This document shows positions 45,801 through 57,285 of a stretch of 64,000 nucleotides of DNA, in pieces. Made by a program: the position numbers and the translations under genes. Below the pieces are notes generated by a model that saw only the letters and a list, made by a program, of their open reading frames with translations, was not told where the DNA came from and did no database searches. Numbering within the stretch: the first letter of the stretch is position 1; every line of letters begins with the position of its first letter. The DNA comes from Decorospora gaudefroyi (Eukaryota > Ascomycota > Dothideomycetes > Pleosporales > Pleosporaceae), in NCBI GenBank assembly GCA_010015605.1, contig ML975291.1:105674-169673 (forward strand). The letters are read 5' to 3'.

Positions 45801-46184
45801 ACCTGCTGCACGCGAGACACCTGACGACGCTGCCGGCGTTGTGGATGCCGCAGTATGCGCCTGGAGGTGAGAGTTAGCATCGCTCACGGCAAACATGAAC
45901 CTGGATTGGAATCTTGACTGCATACAAGCATGTGCCGGTAGCTCGACTTCGGCATCGTCGGCCCGCATCACAGACTGGCCATTTGGACCGCCGACGGGCA
46001 TACTGGCCATGCTCTCCGTGTCGTCTTCATCGTACTCGTCGTCGTCGTCCGCGCGTCGCCTGCGGGAAAGGCCGCCGCGGGTGAGATGGCCGTCGAGAAT
46101 GCCCTCGTCCGCCTCGCCGGCGTTGATGGTTGCAGCCGAGTCGGACACCAGGTGGTTGCCCATGTGGGTAAAGGCGCCCTCCAT
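42883..46184 (-). CDS. UPF1: ATP-dependent RNA helicase Upf1 (Nam7), nonsense-mediated decay
   Basis: Two exons on the minus strand, 46184-45926 and 45860-42883, with a 65-bp intron (GTATGC, GCTAAC, CAG). The product is 1,078 aa. An acidic N-terminus leads into the Cys/His-rich zinc domain (about 85-190), with pieces HACAYCGIHN, CSRWFC and LECYNCGTKNVF. Next come the 1B region and the superfamily 1 helicase core: Walker A GPPGTGKT near residue 461, CAPSNVAVDQL, Walker B region LIDESTQSAEPE, GDHQQLGP, VQYRMHP, DAFQGREKDFI and NVALTRAKYGL. The tail is Gly/Ser-rich with RGLRGGIGG. Upf1 unwinds RNP on aberrant transcripts and, with Upf2/Upf3 and release factors, triggers their decay in the cytoplasm. 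A long frame on the opposite strand (44098-45870) is a codon-bias shadow. Confidence 0.97.
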
Positions 46185-47129
46185 GGCGGCGGTGGTGGTG
46201 GTTGTTTGCGGGCGTCTATCGTGAGGCTGCGCTCGGTCGGTGCGTGCTGGAGGTTGTGGCGGAGAAAGATTGTGTGCTGCAGCGCCAAGGGACTTCAGCG
46301 GGGTCGGCACGTCGGAGCATTGCTCTAGCGCCGTTTGTTCCTCCTTCGTTCTTTCCCCCTTCATCCCAGGTGTCCTCCGCTCCTTCCCCATCGCTACCCT
46401 CACTCCTCTGCATGCTCGTCCTTCTGTCTCTCTGTTCACTCAGCACTTGCACCCATCGCACTTCCCATCCCGGTCAATCTCCCTCAGTGGCGCTCTTCTT
46501 GCTGCACGTCATCCCTTTGTTAGCCTTGGGTGCGACCTGCAGCAGAGCCGCATTTGTGGGCCTTCGTAGTGCCCACCCCGTCCTACAACCCAAGCCAAGC
46601 AACACTACTACAGACACCGTCTTCCCCCACGTCCGTGTCACGCTGAGTTCGCTTGGACTGGTACATCATATACGTAAGTATCCCTCCAATGCTCAGGATG
46701 AGAAGGCTGCATGCTGCCATGCAATACGACGCCAACACGCCGAGCACTATCGCCGGAAGAGCATCCGAACACCCCACACCCACCCACTGGCAACAACACG
46801 GCCAATCTCGTTAGTCCCAGAAAATGTGACCCGTAACGTGCCGCGCGGGACTGGCCGTGTGATCGATCAAGGCTAGTTTATTTGATGCGGGGTGCAATAT
46901 CGCCCTCACCCTCGAGATGGAAATGAGGCCGTACGTTTTGATAGCAGCCGTGGCCTACGTATCGTTTTGCCAATGGACGCCATCTTGGATCAGGACATTT
47001 TACGACATCATCGAGCGGAGAAAGAGCATGGAGCAGTCAGCTGAGCCAGGTCCACATCAATGGACCTTGATGCACCGTGTCTTGCTGCAATTGGTTACGA
47101 AGATCGCGTCGCTCAACCTGGTCAATTGA

Positions 47130-47141
47130 CCCCCCCCCCCC
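47130..47141 (+). repeat. C12 homopolymer
   Basis: Twelve C in a row between two unassigned regions; a likely length polymorphism. Confidence 0.85.
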
Positions 47142-49496
47142 TTCTTGCGCGCTTTGGGCGCCCTTCAGCTGCCAGTCGCAACTGACACACAGACCGGACG
47201 CCGAGGATAGTCACTAGCAGCTTATGCTACACGGCTGCTAAACTCACGAGTTTAAATCGTCTTATTGCATGTTGCAGTTGTATTGCCGACAAGAAGTGCA
47301 TATAGCATGGTCAGCTTGCAGCTGGGTAACCGTTTTCGAGAAGTGATGAACCAATAGCACCGTCCGCTTCATGCTTGTGCATGCATGCATGAAACTTTCT
47401 ACCACCACAGAAGGACGTACTACGGCTATCCTCCCGTCATGAAAGCGGACGTGACGGTCACACCACAGCGTTTTGCTTTTCCACATGCAGACAGCCAAAA
47501 TCGCAAGATGGATAGCTTCACCGGAAGATTATATGCCCTCGTGCAACCGATGGATGATGGCAAAGCGAGTGACAACCCCACAAACTCTACTGGATTGCCT
47601 AGCGTTCGAAATCCAGGTTCGCATGATGCAGACTCTTACCTTTCCGACTATAGCACTTTTCGGACCATGACATCCAAAGTCGCCAAACGCGGCTGCTGAT
47701 CGGTGTGCACTGCAGAACACTCGTGCGTGCCTCGTCGCCCCGTGGCTGCATATTGATCGGAACACAGCACCATCACAGCCGGAGAAGAGCATGTTTACGC
47801 TACCACAAAGAGCGGGTAAGGCAGAACGATACATTACAACACATATCCCAGCGCATCGCGCTTAACCCTCAAATTGAGGAGTTTGAAATACCAGTTGCGC
47901 GTGAATCCTTACATACGATTACTCCCCGCAGAAGCGAGGTGTTTTACCCCATACTTACATATCTGAGGTGGCGAGAGCTACTTATTTCACGTTGGGAAGC
48001 AATTCAATTCGGCATGGCCAGGTCAGCTTACCGCAGCACTCACTCACCGATCAATGACGGTGATACAATCTGATCTGAATCGGCCCCCGAAGCGTTATTG
48101 TTCCTCTGCTTATGCACGCACGGCACGCACGCCTCATGCTGCATGCACCGTGCGACTAGAACAGTATATAGCTAGATAGCGCGAATCGGGGCTCTACTTT
48201 CTAATGTCGTACTCCTCCAGCAAACCCCAGAAGCCTCAAACGCCAGGCACACGCACCTCGCACATGCGCTGTTACCAGAGCTCTCGGATCATGTTCCGAG
48301 CAAATAGCAGCGGCATTCGATTCGCATACCGTCCATTTCAGCGCTGACGGGGCATGCATCGTATTGCTGCAAGGTCAGTTCAGTCAGTTTCACCGCCTCA
48401 CAGTTCAGGCCAGGGCGCACCCCCGCATTTTCTGGCCCTCGTTGCGATGCGAACTCCATCGTGGACGAGTAGCAGCAGCGGCGGAGGCGGCGGCAGGCGG
48501 GCAGCGGGCGCATCACTCGCATAATGTATGTTTTGCATGCATGCCATGCCGAAAAAGCATATCTATACAAAAAGCTAAACGAAACTCTATCTCCTACCTA
48601 GCAAAACGCCAACCGCGAGAAAAGAACCCAAAACGGTCAAGATGCGCGCACGCAAACGGGAAGTTCGGACTTGGCTTGGAGGTTTTTATGTATGCGCTCT
48701 TGCTAGCTACCTTATGTTGTGTAACAACATGATTACATACGGTGATGTTTCTTCTTGGCTAAGCTTGTAGGGATTTTTGGGGGTTTGTTGCCGGGGGGCT
48801 TGGGCATGCATGGCTTGGTGAGATGACGGTGGACTGCTCCGTAGTAATTGGGCTGGGGGGAGGAGGCGGATAATCAATGGAGGACGGGGATGCCTGCACC
48901 GCCTCTAGGAGTAGTTCGCTTGGTGTTACACAGCCGCAGAGAGAGAGAGCAAAAAATAACTTTCATTAGCGTTGTCCATCGGCACTGTTATTCTTTGCAT
49001 TATTTGCATGGGATATGGGCATCTTTACTCTGTATACTCTACATGAGAACCATGCCAAACCCCCTGCCTTTATTCGCTAGGGAGAGAAAAAACTCCCCCA
49101 TCTCCGTACCGTATTAGGAAATATCGTGATTTATCATCTTTTCTCTTGCTCTCTTTACACCCTACCGAAAAAAAGCTATACGTAGTTAACAAAGCTTTAC
49201 CCCTCTTCTACTATTTCGCAAACTCACCCCCCTACCGGTACATACCTATCTGCTCTAAACAAGCCCGCGCGGCTGCATACTTGTATCCTCGCCGACTACC
49301 TATAGAAAGTGAGGCAAACAGCATACACACAACTCACCAGCCCAATCAATCCTATCCGCAACAAGCCGCACAACAAACTATCTTTTTCTTTTGATTTTTA
49401 CTATACACACCCACCTATTCATCTATCCATTCATGTAGCCTTCCCACCACCATGTTTACTCTACCTAAAATACCTTTTATCCCGATTTTGCTGGGA

Positions 49497-49508
49497 GGGG
49501 GGGGGGGG
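49497..49508 (+). repeat. G12 homopolymer
   Basis: Twelve G in a row inside an otherwise A/C/T-rich tract; prone to length errors. Confidence 0.85.
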
Positions 49509-49683
49509 AAGTCACATACAACACCCGCCGCGCCGAGCCGAGGCGCGCGCCTATACGCGAAAAACAGACACTTTAACTATGTATTTTTCCGTGGAGAAGG
49601 ATCAGGATCAGGATTCAGGATCATGTGCATTTACCGTACACAGTATATTTTAGTTAATTATTAGTGCACGCCCCATGTGCAAA

Positions 49684-49721
49684 TCCACATCCACATCCAC
49701 ATCCACATCCACATCCACATC
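49684..49721 (+). repeat. (TCCACA)6 microsatellite
   Basis: Six perfect copies of a 6-base unit followed by a partial copy, in noncoding DNA. Confidence 0.92.
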
Positions 49722-51295
49722 CCCTCCCTTCCCATTCCTCCCCATTCGCACCCACAAACTGAAAAATTCCCAACCCCTACCACTCTCCTCTCTTCAAATC
49801 CATACTCCGTACCTGGACAAAATAAAAGAAGAAAAAAACTCGGTAATTCGGCTTAGCGGAAAGACAAGACGTGCAAGCGAAGAAGTCCAGTTGGAACTAG
49901 CCACGTCAACAAAAGCGTGGCTGGCACTACTATTATTTGGGGCTGAACATTTGCTGTTTGTGGCGGGCCGACTAGTTAACAAAAGTGTATTGGCGTTCAA
50001 TTAATTTACTTTTTTTCTTCAGTCTTCTTTCTTTTCACCCCCGGAGTCCCGAGGAAGTGGGTTGGTGAGGGGGTGCCCGGTGGAGGTGTTCGCTCGTGTT
50101 CATGCGTGCGTGCGGGGCAGGCGAAAAAGATCGGCATGTACGGTGTGTACGGAGTACCTACTATGATGTCGGTGCACAATAATGGAGTAGTTACAAACAT
50201 TCACGTACAGTGAAGAGATATGGACTTTTGTACGGAGTAGTAGCCAGCGCATTTGGTTTATCGTTTTGCGCTGACGACGAAGAAGACATGGGGTATCATT
50301 TCTAATATGTGGAGTGTATGGTACCTTTTCCCCATTTGAGCCCCAGGCGTCCCGTCCTTTATTGTTCCCATGCCCTTTCCATTGCCATGCCCATACATGC
50401 AAGGGCGAGGGGGTGAACATTGGCCAATGCACCCCCTTAGATGCCTCGGGCCGGCCCACGCATCAAAGTTTGAAAGGAAAGCACCAAACCATGTCCTGCA
50501 TCGAAGCGAAATTGGATCCCCCCCGCCCCAACAACCACCCGAGCGGCGGGATACGAAGAGAAAAAAAAACACGCAAGGGGAGGAAGGTCAACAGTTAGCC
50601 CACCCACCCAAATCCCGCCCTGCAGGCGCTGAGAGAAAAAGCTATGCATGGTGGTCGTTACGTCGTGAAAGTATGAACAAAAGGAACGATGACAAGGAAA
50701 CAAATATACAAAGTGAAATCGAGCAACGAAGCTCTTGGGAAGAGGAAAACAAGTCTATGGGATATCGCCAAGATGCAGTAAGAGGAAGGCGCTCGCCGGC
50801 AACCATGTTCCAGATGTTGATCCTCCAGGATTATTTACTGCGCCAGTGACCATGTGAAAACAAACGTATGGGTCCAAAAAAGGGTATATGCGAAACGCAA
50901 TAATGCATATGGGATATAAGCGACCGAAGTCCAGCCGGACGGGACGGTGATGCAAAACTGTAGGAAAGGAGCATGCCGAGGCATGGCATCGGCTTTCTGT
51001 ACAACGGAAGACGGCGCCACGTATTTTCTTAGCCGTCGGAAACGAGGTTGCAATTGCGGTGTGGTTGCGTAAGAAATCGATACCTCGTCTTGAATATCCT
51101 GTTTGAGGATAGGTTCGGAAATGAAAGCCGTGGCCCCATCGTGGGGTGACGCATGGAAGCGACAGAAAGGTACCGAAACGCCGTAGGATCCCGGTCTGAA
51201 TGGTTGTAGGAAGGAAGGTGGTAGGATGGAGTTGCAGTTTAGCCAAGTTCAACGGACGCGTGGCGGCGTCGTCAGCTGTTAGGAGTGGCGTCATT

Positions 51296-54200
51296 CTACA
51301 AGGTGGCTTTATCGAAGGTGCTCGAGCGACTAATGTAGTCTAGGTCGGATTCGCGTGACTCACTTCCCGTGCGCTGTTCGTCTTTGCGCTTCTTGCGGTC
51401 GCTGGGTGCTCGGTGGATGAGGCGTCGGACGAGGCTACGGCTCTGTTTGGTGGTGGTAGGCTCTTGAAGCGGGCTGGGAGGCTCCATGTATGATCCGCAG
51501 AAGCCGCTGTGCAGCGGTTCCGGCGCATCGATGATGTCCTGTTTCTTGATCTTGCAGAAGAGAGTGGAAAACAGGTATTGCTCGCCGTTGCTGTCATATA
51601 GCGGAAGATGACGGTAACCTTGTTGGATGCTGTCGAGCTTGGCTGTGAAGGTGGCCAGCGGAGCGTGGTTGGTAGTTCGGGCGTCCAGCGAGTTCCAAAC
51701 AGTCCAGCGTACGAAGACCAGACTTGGATATCTGGTTGTGACCGTCATGTCTATTTCGTTGCCGAATTCGGGGTTGTACCCGTTGCCTTCGACAATACGT
51801 GTTCGTTTGCGTAGAGGGTTACCGATACCAGAGTGGCCGTTGCGGGCAGATGCGTCTTGCCCTCCGACACCCGTGGCATTGGCGCCCATGTCTTCTGCGC
51901 AATACATCTCGAACTCGACATAAGGGTTGATGCTGGCTTCTTGGCCAAGGCCTCGAGGTCGCGGCAGTTGTTGGGCAGAGATGATTTGTACGGTGAACTT
52001 GACTTGTTTCTTTGGCGCCTTCCTGTGACCCATGACTGGTACTTGCGACTGAGGACGTAGTGCGGCAGGCTTAAGCACGTAGCCTGTCCGGTCCTCACCG
52101 CCGGCAAACATGGCCTCGTTCAACTGCTGACCGAGGTCATACGTTTGCCAATTCAGGGCAGCCATCTGAACACCGCGACGCCAGAACTTCAGAGGATCGA
52201 AGTTTGAGGAGTTAATACGGAAAGCATGAGGGTATACTCGCATGAGGCAGCGCATGTTGTGGTCCTCAAGGAGATACTTTTCACGAGCTCCAGGCTTAGT
52301 AAGCTTCTCAAAGGCGCGCTCATTGATCGAGAAGACGTGGTTGAATGTGTTTGCATCGATGGAGCCAAAGTCTGTAAACTTGACACCTCTAGTGTAGACA
52401 CCGAGGTTGCCAAGCTCTCTCGTGATGTTACTGGTCTTGGTCTTCTTCGGTTTTCGTCGGTCGTCTGCCACTTCCGCCGCTTCTGTGGTGGTCGCATGAG
52501 GACTATCGCTATCTTCCGCTGAACTCACAACCGCCGAGGTAGGTAGGGTATTGTTCGAGGTTCGTGGTGTCGCCCAGAACGAACCTGAACGTTCTGGCGG
52601 GCTCATGGAATGCGGGCTGGATAGAAGGGGCGAATTGGGAACGAGGTTGTCATTCATCAGCACGGGGCGCGACCAAGGAGAGCTGAAGCTACGCTGTCTT
52701 CGCGACGATATCTCGCCCATAAGCGCCCTCGTATCAAAATCGTCGCCAGCAGCGGCTTTGACCTTGATGAGAATCCGATGCTTCAGTTTCTCTGGGCTTG
52801 GTAGAGTCTGCGCTTCAAAGTCCAAGGGCTGGAGCACCAACTTCTCGCCGAACTCGGCGATCATGATTTTGACCATGGCCGACTGCTGGACTGGAGAGCA
52901 GTGCACCTCGAGAGACAGGATAACCGGGTATGGCGACTCAGTAAAAGCATACTTGTTGATAACCTTGATGGTGTCTTGAAACAAGATGCTCTTGGTCAAC
53001 GTGCGGCCGTGCATCACCACAGGGATGTTGTCGGCGCCGTCCCAGCAGTCAATCTCAAGGCATCGACAGCCCTTCTGAAGTGCAGTAATGTATGCCTCAG
53101 TGCTAGACTCGCCAGCAACCTGACGACCGAGTAGGTAGGTGTTGTGAGAGCTGGAGATGAAGTACTCGTTCAAAGGTCGATCGAGTGTTTGCTGCAAGCT
53201 AACCGGCTTAAGAATGGAGTTCGCAGCTGAAGTCAAGTACGTCTGAAAAGCGGGGAAGTTCATTGCCAGAGGCAGTGGGACTTCAGCACCCTCGATCGGA
53301 GTCGCTCTGGGTCTTGTTGCGCGCGCAAACTTGTCGAAAGTGGCTGTCCAGTGCTCGACATTTTCGCTCACGTTGACGCCTTGCTCTTGTTGGAGGAAGG
53401 AAAAAAAGGTGGCCTTGTCCATCTCGATCTTAGAACCAGAGGTATAGCACTTGTATATCGACTTGATATCTTTGCGCTCTTTTAGACGTCTCACAAAGTA
53501 CAGGAACTGCGACTGGTTCAGTTTCCCAGCGTCCATGGTATCAGCCTTGCGAAAGTAAGCACGCAGGGTGGCCTCGGTGCAATTGATGTGGAGGCTACGG
53601 CACAACTCGACGGTGCTTGGGAAGTCAAGAGACTCCTCGCCATCACCTCGCTTCTTCATCGCCCGTTGCCAAACTAGCTTCGCGCTCTTGTCGGCGAAGC
53701 CCAATAGGCCGGCCATCAGGTCGATTCGATTGCGCGATACAGACTCGAGGGTCTGGGTCCACAAGTTGAATACACCGACATCTGGTGCAATCAAGTGCAT
53801 TGTTCGTACCCGGCCCTTGGAGCGGGTGGTGTCGGTGTACACAATGGTGAACCAGTAGGGTGCCCAATTCTCCGAAAGGCCGCACTCTTCGCGGTAGTGC
53901 TCGGCCTCGGCTCCTGAGCGGATTTCCTTCACATCGTCGATGTAAAAGGATTTGGAGGGACGTGAGGGGTCCCAAAATACCTTGGCGGATTCGAGATCCA
54001 GGCGCAAATTGATTTCCTTTTTATCTTTCTTGGTGATCTTCCTCAGCACGGTACCCTGCTCGAGGCGGGAATTGCGCACGGGTGCTGTGACGGCGGCATC
54101 CGGTATGGAGCTGACGCTCGGGGTGGTATTGGAGATGCCAAGGCCATGGACGGGCTCGAGCGGATCCTCAATGGCCTCCTCTTCCTCGAAGGCGTCAAAG

Positions 54201-54637
54201 TCAGACATGCCAGTGTCGCCATCGGCGGCGGTCCTGCTGTCACTGCGCCTGCGCATAATAACGGGCCCAGAGCTCTTGTCGCGCTGTGCGGTGGTATTAC
54301 CCCGGCGGAAGCGGTTTGGGATGCCCTGTGCGCCCCGGCTAACTCTGCGAATCAACCCCGGCCCCTTTCCCAGGGCCTCTGCCATTGCCGAAGGTGACGA
54401 TGTTGGCGGAGAAAGTGGTTGCGGAGTGAGGAGGGACTCGGGCAAGGTGTAAGAGGGAATGGCGGGCAACGACGACGAAATGGGCACCATGCCCTCGGGG
54501 GTGGATTGCAGAGAGCCATTGCGATACGAGGTCGTCAGCGCCGGACTGGCATGGGCGGGAATGGTTATGGCACGGGCGAAGCTGGGCTGTGGTGAGGGCA
54601 TGCGCGGTCGCGACCGGGTGTCGTGTAGCAGCGACAT
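51296..54637 (-). CDS. PLC1: phosphoinositide-specific phospholipase C, delta type
   Basis: Intronless on the minus strand, 1,113 aa from ATG 54637 (MSLLHDTRSRPR); no earlier in-frame ATG lies nearby. Order of domains: a Ser/Pro-rich N-terminus, a PH-like domain (~195-310), EF-hand-like helices (~315-475), the PI-PLC X box (~485-640), a Ser-rich linker, the Y box (~755-870) and a C2 domain (~890-1040). Catalytic residues are visible: His in FISSSHNTYLLGRQ and His in IPVVMHGRTLT, with the acidic residues of CLEIDCWDG. Y-box landmarks are YTRGVKFTDFGS, RVYPHAFRINSSNFDP and VQMAALNWQTYD; C2 begins KFTVQIISAQQLPRP. The enzyme cleaves PI(4,5)P2 to diacylglycerol and IP3 at the plasma membrane in a Ca2+-dependent way, feeding stress and growth signalling in fungi. 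Confidence 0.96.
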   Translation of the reverse strand: MSLLHDTRSRPRMPSPQPSFARAITIPAHASPALTTSYRNGSLQSTPEGMVPISSSLPAIPSYTLPESLLTPQPLSPPTSSPSAMAEALGKGPGLIRRVSRGAQGIPNRFRRGNTTAQRDKSSGPVIMRRRSDSRTAADGDTGMSDFDAFEEEEAIEDPLEPVHGLGISNTTPSVSSIPDAAVTAPVRNSRLEQGTVLRKITKKDKKEINLRLDLESAKVFWDPSRPSKSFYIDDVKEIRSGAEAEHYREECGLSENWAPYWFTIVYTDTTRSKGRVRTMHLIAPDVGVFNLWTQTLESVSRNRIDLMAGLLGFADKSAKLVWQRAMKKRGDGEESLDFPSTVELCRSLHINCTEATLRAYFRKADTMDAGKLNQSQFLYFVRRLKERKDIKSIYKCYTSGSKIEMDKATFFSFLQQEQGVNVSENVEHWTATFDKFARATRPRATPIEGAEVPLPLAMNFPAFQTYLTSAANSILKPVSLQQTLDRPLNEYFISSSHNTYLLGRQVAGESSTEAYITALQKGCRCLEIDCWDGADNIPVVMHGRTLTKSILFQDTIKVINKYAFTESPYPVILSLEVHCSPVQQSAMVKIMIAEFGEKLVLQPLDFEAQTLPSPEKLKHRILIKVKAAAGDDFDTRALMGEISSRRQRSFSSPWSRPVLMNDNLVPNSPLLSSPHSMSPPERSGSFWATPRTSNNTLPTSAVVSSAEDSDSPHATTTEAAEVADDRRKPKKTKTSNITRELGNLGVYTRGVKFTDFGSIDANTFNHVFSINERAFEKLTKPGAREKYLLEDHNMRCLMRVYPHAFRINSSNFDPLKFWRRGVQMAALNWQTYDLGQQLNEAMFAGGEDRTGYVLKPAALRPQSQVPVMGHRKAPKKQVKFTVQIISAQQLPRPRGLGQEASINPYVEFEMYCAEDMGANATGVGGQDASARNGHSGIGNPLRKRTRIVEGNGYNPEFGNEIDMTVTTRYPSLVFVRWTVWNSLDARTTNHAPLATFTAKLDSIQQGYRHLPLYDSNGEQYLFSTLFCKIKKQDIIDAPEPLHSGFCGSYMEPPSPLQEPTTTKQSRSLVRRLIHRAPSDRKKRKDEQRTGSESRESDLDYISRSSTFDKATL

Positions 54638-57285
54638 GGCGGCGGTGATGGTGGTAGTGGTGCAATGGTGCAAACAAGACGGGATATCGGATCGCAGCGT
54701 GCTAGTAATTCTTCATGGCGCGGGCAAGCTGACTGGGAAAGGAGCGTAAAGGGCGAGCGGGCGCCACTGGGGGAATAAAAGCGAACAGGATCAACAGCCG
54801 GCTGGGTCCTGGTGAGAGCTCAGGCTAGGCGCTGGAGTGCATCGTGAGACTGACGAATGCGTGTTCGGCTATGACGAGTCGGGACGAGCAAGCGCGCTGC
54901 GCGAAATGGCGCGTGCGATGACTGAGGAATTGACTTGCATGCACGATGCAGCCAGCAGCCGGGGGGTGGATAATTTGCGATTTGGAGCAGTGAGGACCCC
55001 CACGAGTCTTGGTGTTGGTGGCACCCGATTCGGCAGACAGGGAGGGCAGCGCAATAATAAGCGTGTCGAATGCGGTGGAATGCGGAGAAATGGGTGTGTG
55101 TGGAGAGCGTCGCTTGCGGCTGCACGGCTGCGGGTTGCTGTGCTTGCGTGTAATTGCTGGTCGTCTTGTCCGAACAAAAGTCCGTCGTGGTCGTAGGAGG
55201 GGTAGTAGTTGCGGTGGTCAAGAAGGAGTGGCCAGGGCAGCAGTGAGCGCGTAAGTAGGTACGCTCAAGTAGGTACGCTCAAGTAGGTACTTGTACGGCT
55301 TGGCGGCCCTCTTTCGACCCAGGAACGGGCAAGCCGCAACGAGATTTTCTGCTTAAGATTACGGCCTTACCATGATGCCCCTTGACCCTTGCGGACTGCT
55401 TGGGCGCCCCTGCTCGCTCGGGCTCACGGCCGCCGCGTCGCCATTATTCGAGCTCGGGTTCCCTGTTTGTCTCCTGTCCTAACAACACACGCTACCCATG
55501 CTAACCCATGGAGAGCCGCGGCGCTGGGCAGTACACAGTAGGGAGGCATCTAGGTAGGCTCCACAGTACAGCACGTCGCAGAATGACGTCTCACCCGCCC
55601 GTTATTACAAGGTGGGGCACCAATCACCGCCAGCAAGTCACACCTGGGCGAAGCTGGTATCCGCAAGCCGGACCATTATCACGCTTGCCGTGGCTTCCGG
55701 CAAGGAGGGGGATGCCGGACGTTGGCAAGGCTGAGTCTCGCGGCACTCCCATGCCCTGACAGTGTTCGCCGCTGGTCAGTAGTAATAATGAACACACCGG
55801 TCCTCCTGTGTTGGCCATGCTGCGAAACAATGAAAGTGTGCACGCGGGCTTGGTAGCGTTGGCAACATCGCAACTGCGACGCCATGGTCGCCAATCGCAG
55901 GCTTGCCATGCGCACTGCCGACGGCTTAGTCTGCGGTGACGGGACGATACGGTGAGTGAGTAACACGAGGCAATTGCCCGTCTTGTGCACGCCGCGGACG
56001 CTTGTTGGCTGTGGGAGAAGCTGAGCATCAAACAGTTTCGTCAGAGCAGCGCCATGGAGGATGGATGTGGCTCATTATTCAATCACCTCACACGTGGCGC
56101 GCGGGAAGGGTGAAACACAGTGCGAAGCCCGGCACAACGGTACGCCGCTTGGCGCTGATCGTTTATTGACGGCGCCGAGGCAGGGGCCGCCGTACCTCAT
56201 CCGCATTCAGAATTTCAGACTACTCCGTACTCCGTACTCATCCCACTCATCTCTCCAACCCGGGACGACTCGCCATGGCGCGACAATGCCCTCACGCCTG
56301 TGCTCCGTATGAATCGTGTCTCGTGCGGTGCAATGCGACGAGTCGCGTGATTGTTTCTAGCGCTTCGAGAAGGAGAGGATTCTGCCCCTGAGCCGCCCCG
56401 CGAATCAGACCACTATCGCCCCCGCAGTGCCGGCTAGCTGGGCTTTTCCAGCTCATCCGGATGTCCATGTGACTTGCCGGCGGTGTGAACCTCTCTTTCA
56501 CACCATGACGCTGTGTCCAATCGATTCTTTGTTGCTGAGCACTTTCGAGAGACGTCTTTCATGCGCTATCTGTGCCTCGCAGATTACCAGATGCCGCTTT
56601 CGTCTGTTGGGCATCACCGATTTCGAGTGGCAGCTGCTACCTGTCCATTATTATTATTACACGCCCGGCAACCGGTCGTGCGTGTGCCGTTCGCTAAAGC
56701 AAGGATGCCCGGCACTGCCTTGACAAGCCGTAGGGCTCACCAGAAATAGCCCGAGCACGTAACTGTGCCTGCTCTGACCCCAACCGTCCAACACCATGAC
56801 ATGCATGGCCCCAAAATACAACGTATTGCGTCCGATGTTCGCTTAAGGCGTACACGACACGGACACGTAGGCGGCGTAGCTTGTCTTGCCTTCGTCTTTC
56901 TGTGGCGGTGTACTGTGTATTTGTGTAAGATCCTGCAGTGAGCCTCTCGATCGGCTTGCGGCTCCAACCTGTTCTGCACGCGTGGCCCAATGAGTACGCA
57001 ATGTATGTGATGGAACCTTCTCTTGTGTGTGCTACTCCGTACTGGGCTGAGCTATGCCTCCCAATCATGTGTCACAAATTCAAGCCAAGTTGCACGCTGC
57101 ACCAACGAGAAAAAGTACAGACCCCTGTATTTTTTTCATTCGCTCCACGGCGTAGATCGCCCGCCGCTACGTTAGCCTACCAAAAAGTCTGTCGCACCAT
57201 CGATATGTGAGAAGTCGCAAAAGCAGACTGCAGAGTACACCTCGGGTATGCCGCGTTACCACTGAAACATTCACCAGGATTTACC
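54638..57285. other. intergenic spacer
   Basis: About 2.6 kb. 54638-55250 is the PLC1 5' region. A 14-bp tandem repeat lies at 55253-55291. TACTCCGTA copies occur at 56221, 56228 and 57033. Frames here show no coding signature. Confidence 0.45.
55253..55291 (+). repeat. 14-bp tandem repeat, about 2.8 copies
   Basis: The unit AAGTAGGTACGCTC is repeated twice perfectly, then a truncated copy AAGTAGGTACT. It lies about 620 bases upstream of the PLC1 start. Confidence 0.9.

Larger units (their letters stand above)
46185..51295. other. 5-kb gene desert between UPF1 and PLC1
   Basis: No supported gene on either strand. 46185-46900 is the UPF1 5' region. The rest carries a C12 run, a G12 run, a (TCCACA)6 array and three TACTCCGTA copies within 450 bases. 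Scattered frames of 60-120 codons have no domain, no good start context and no splice logic. Confidence 0.5.

Noticed and set aside
44098..45870. 590-codon plus-strand open frame opposite UPF1
   Set aside because: It is the antisense of a conserved helicase exon. Its length follows from the GC-biased third codon positions, and it has no domain, leader or splice signals.
46917..47129. 70-codon frame with a hydrophobic start (MEMRPYVLIAAVAYVSF)
   Set aside because: Resembles a signal anchor, but it is short, has a poor leader and ends next to a C12 run; chance is more likely.
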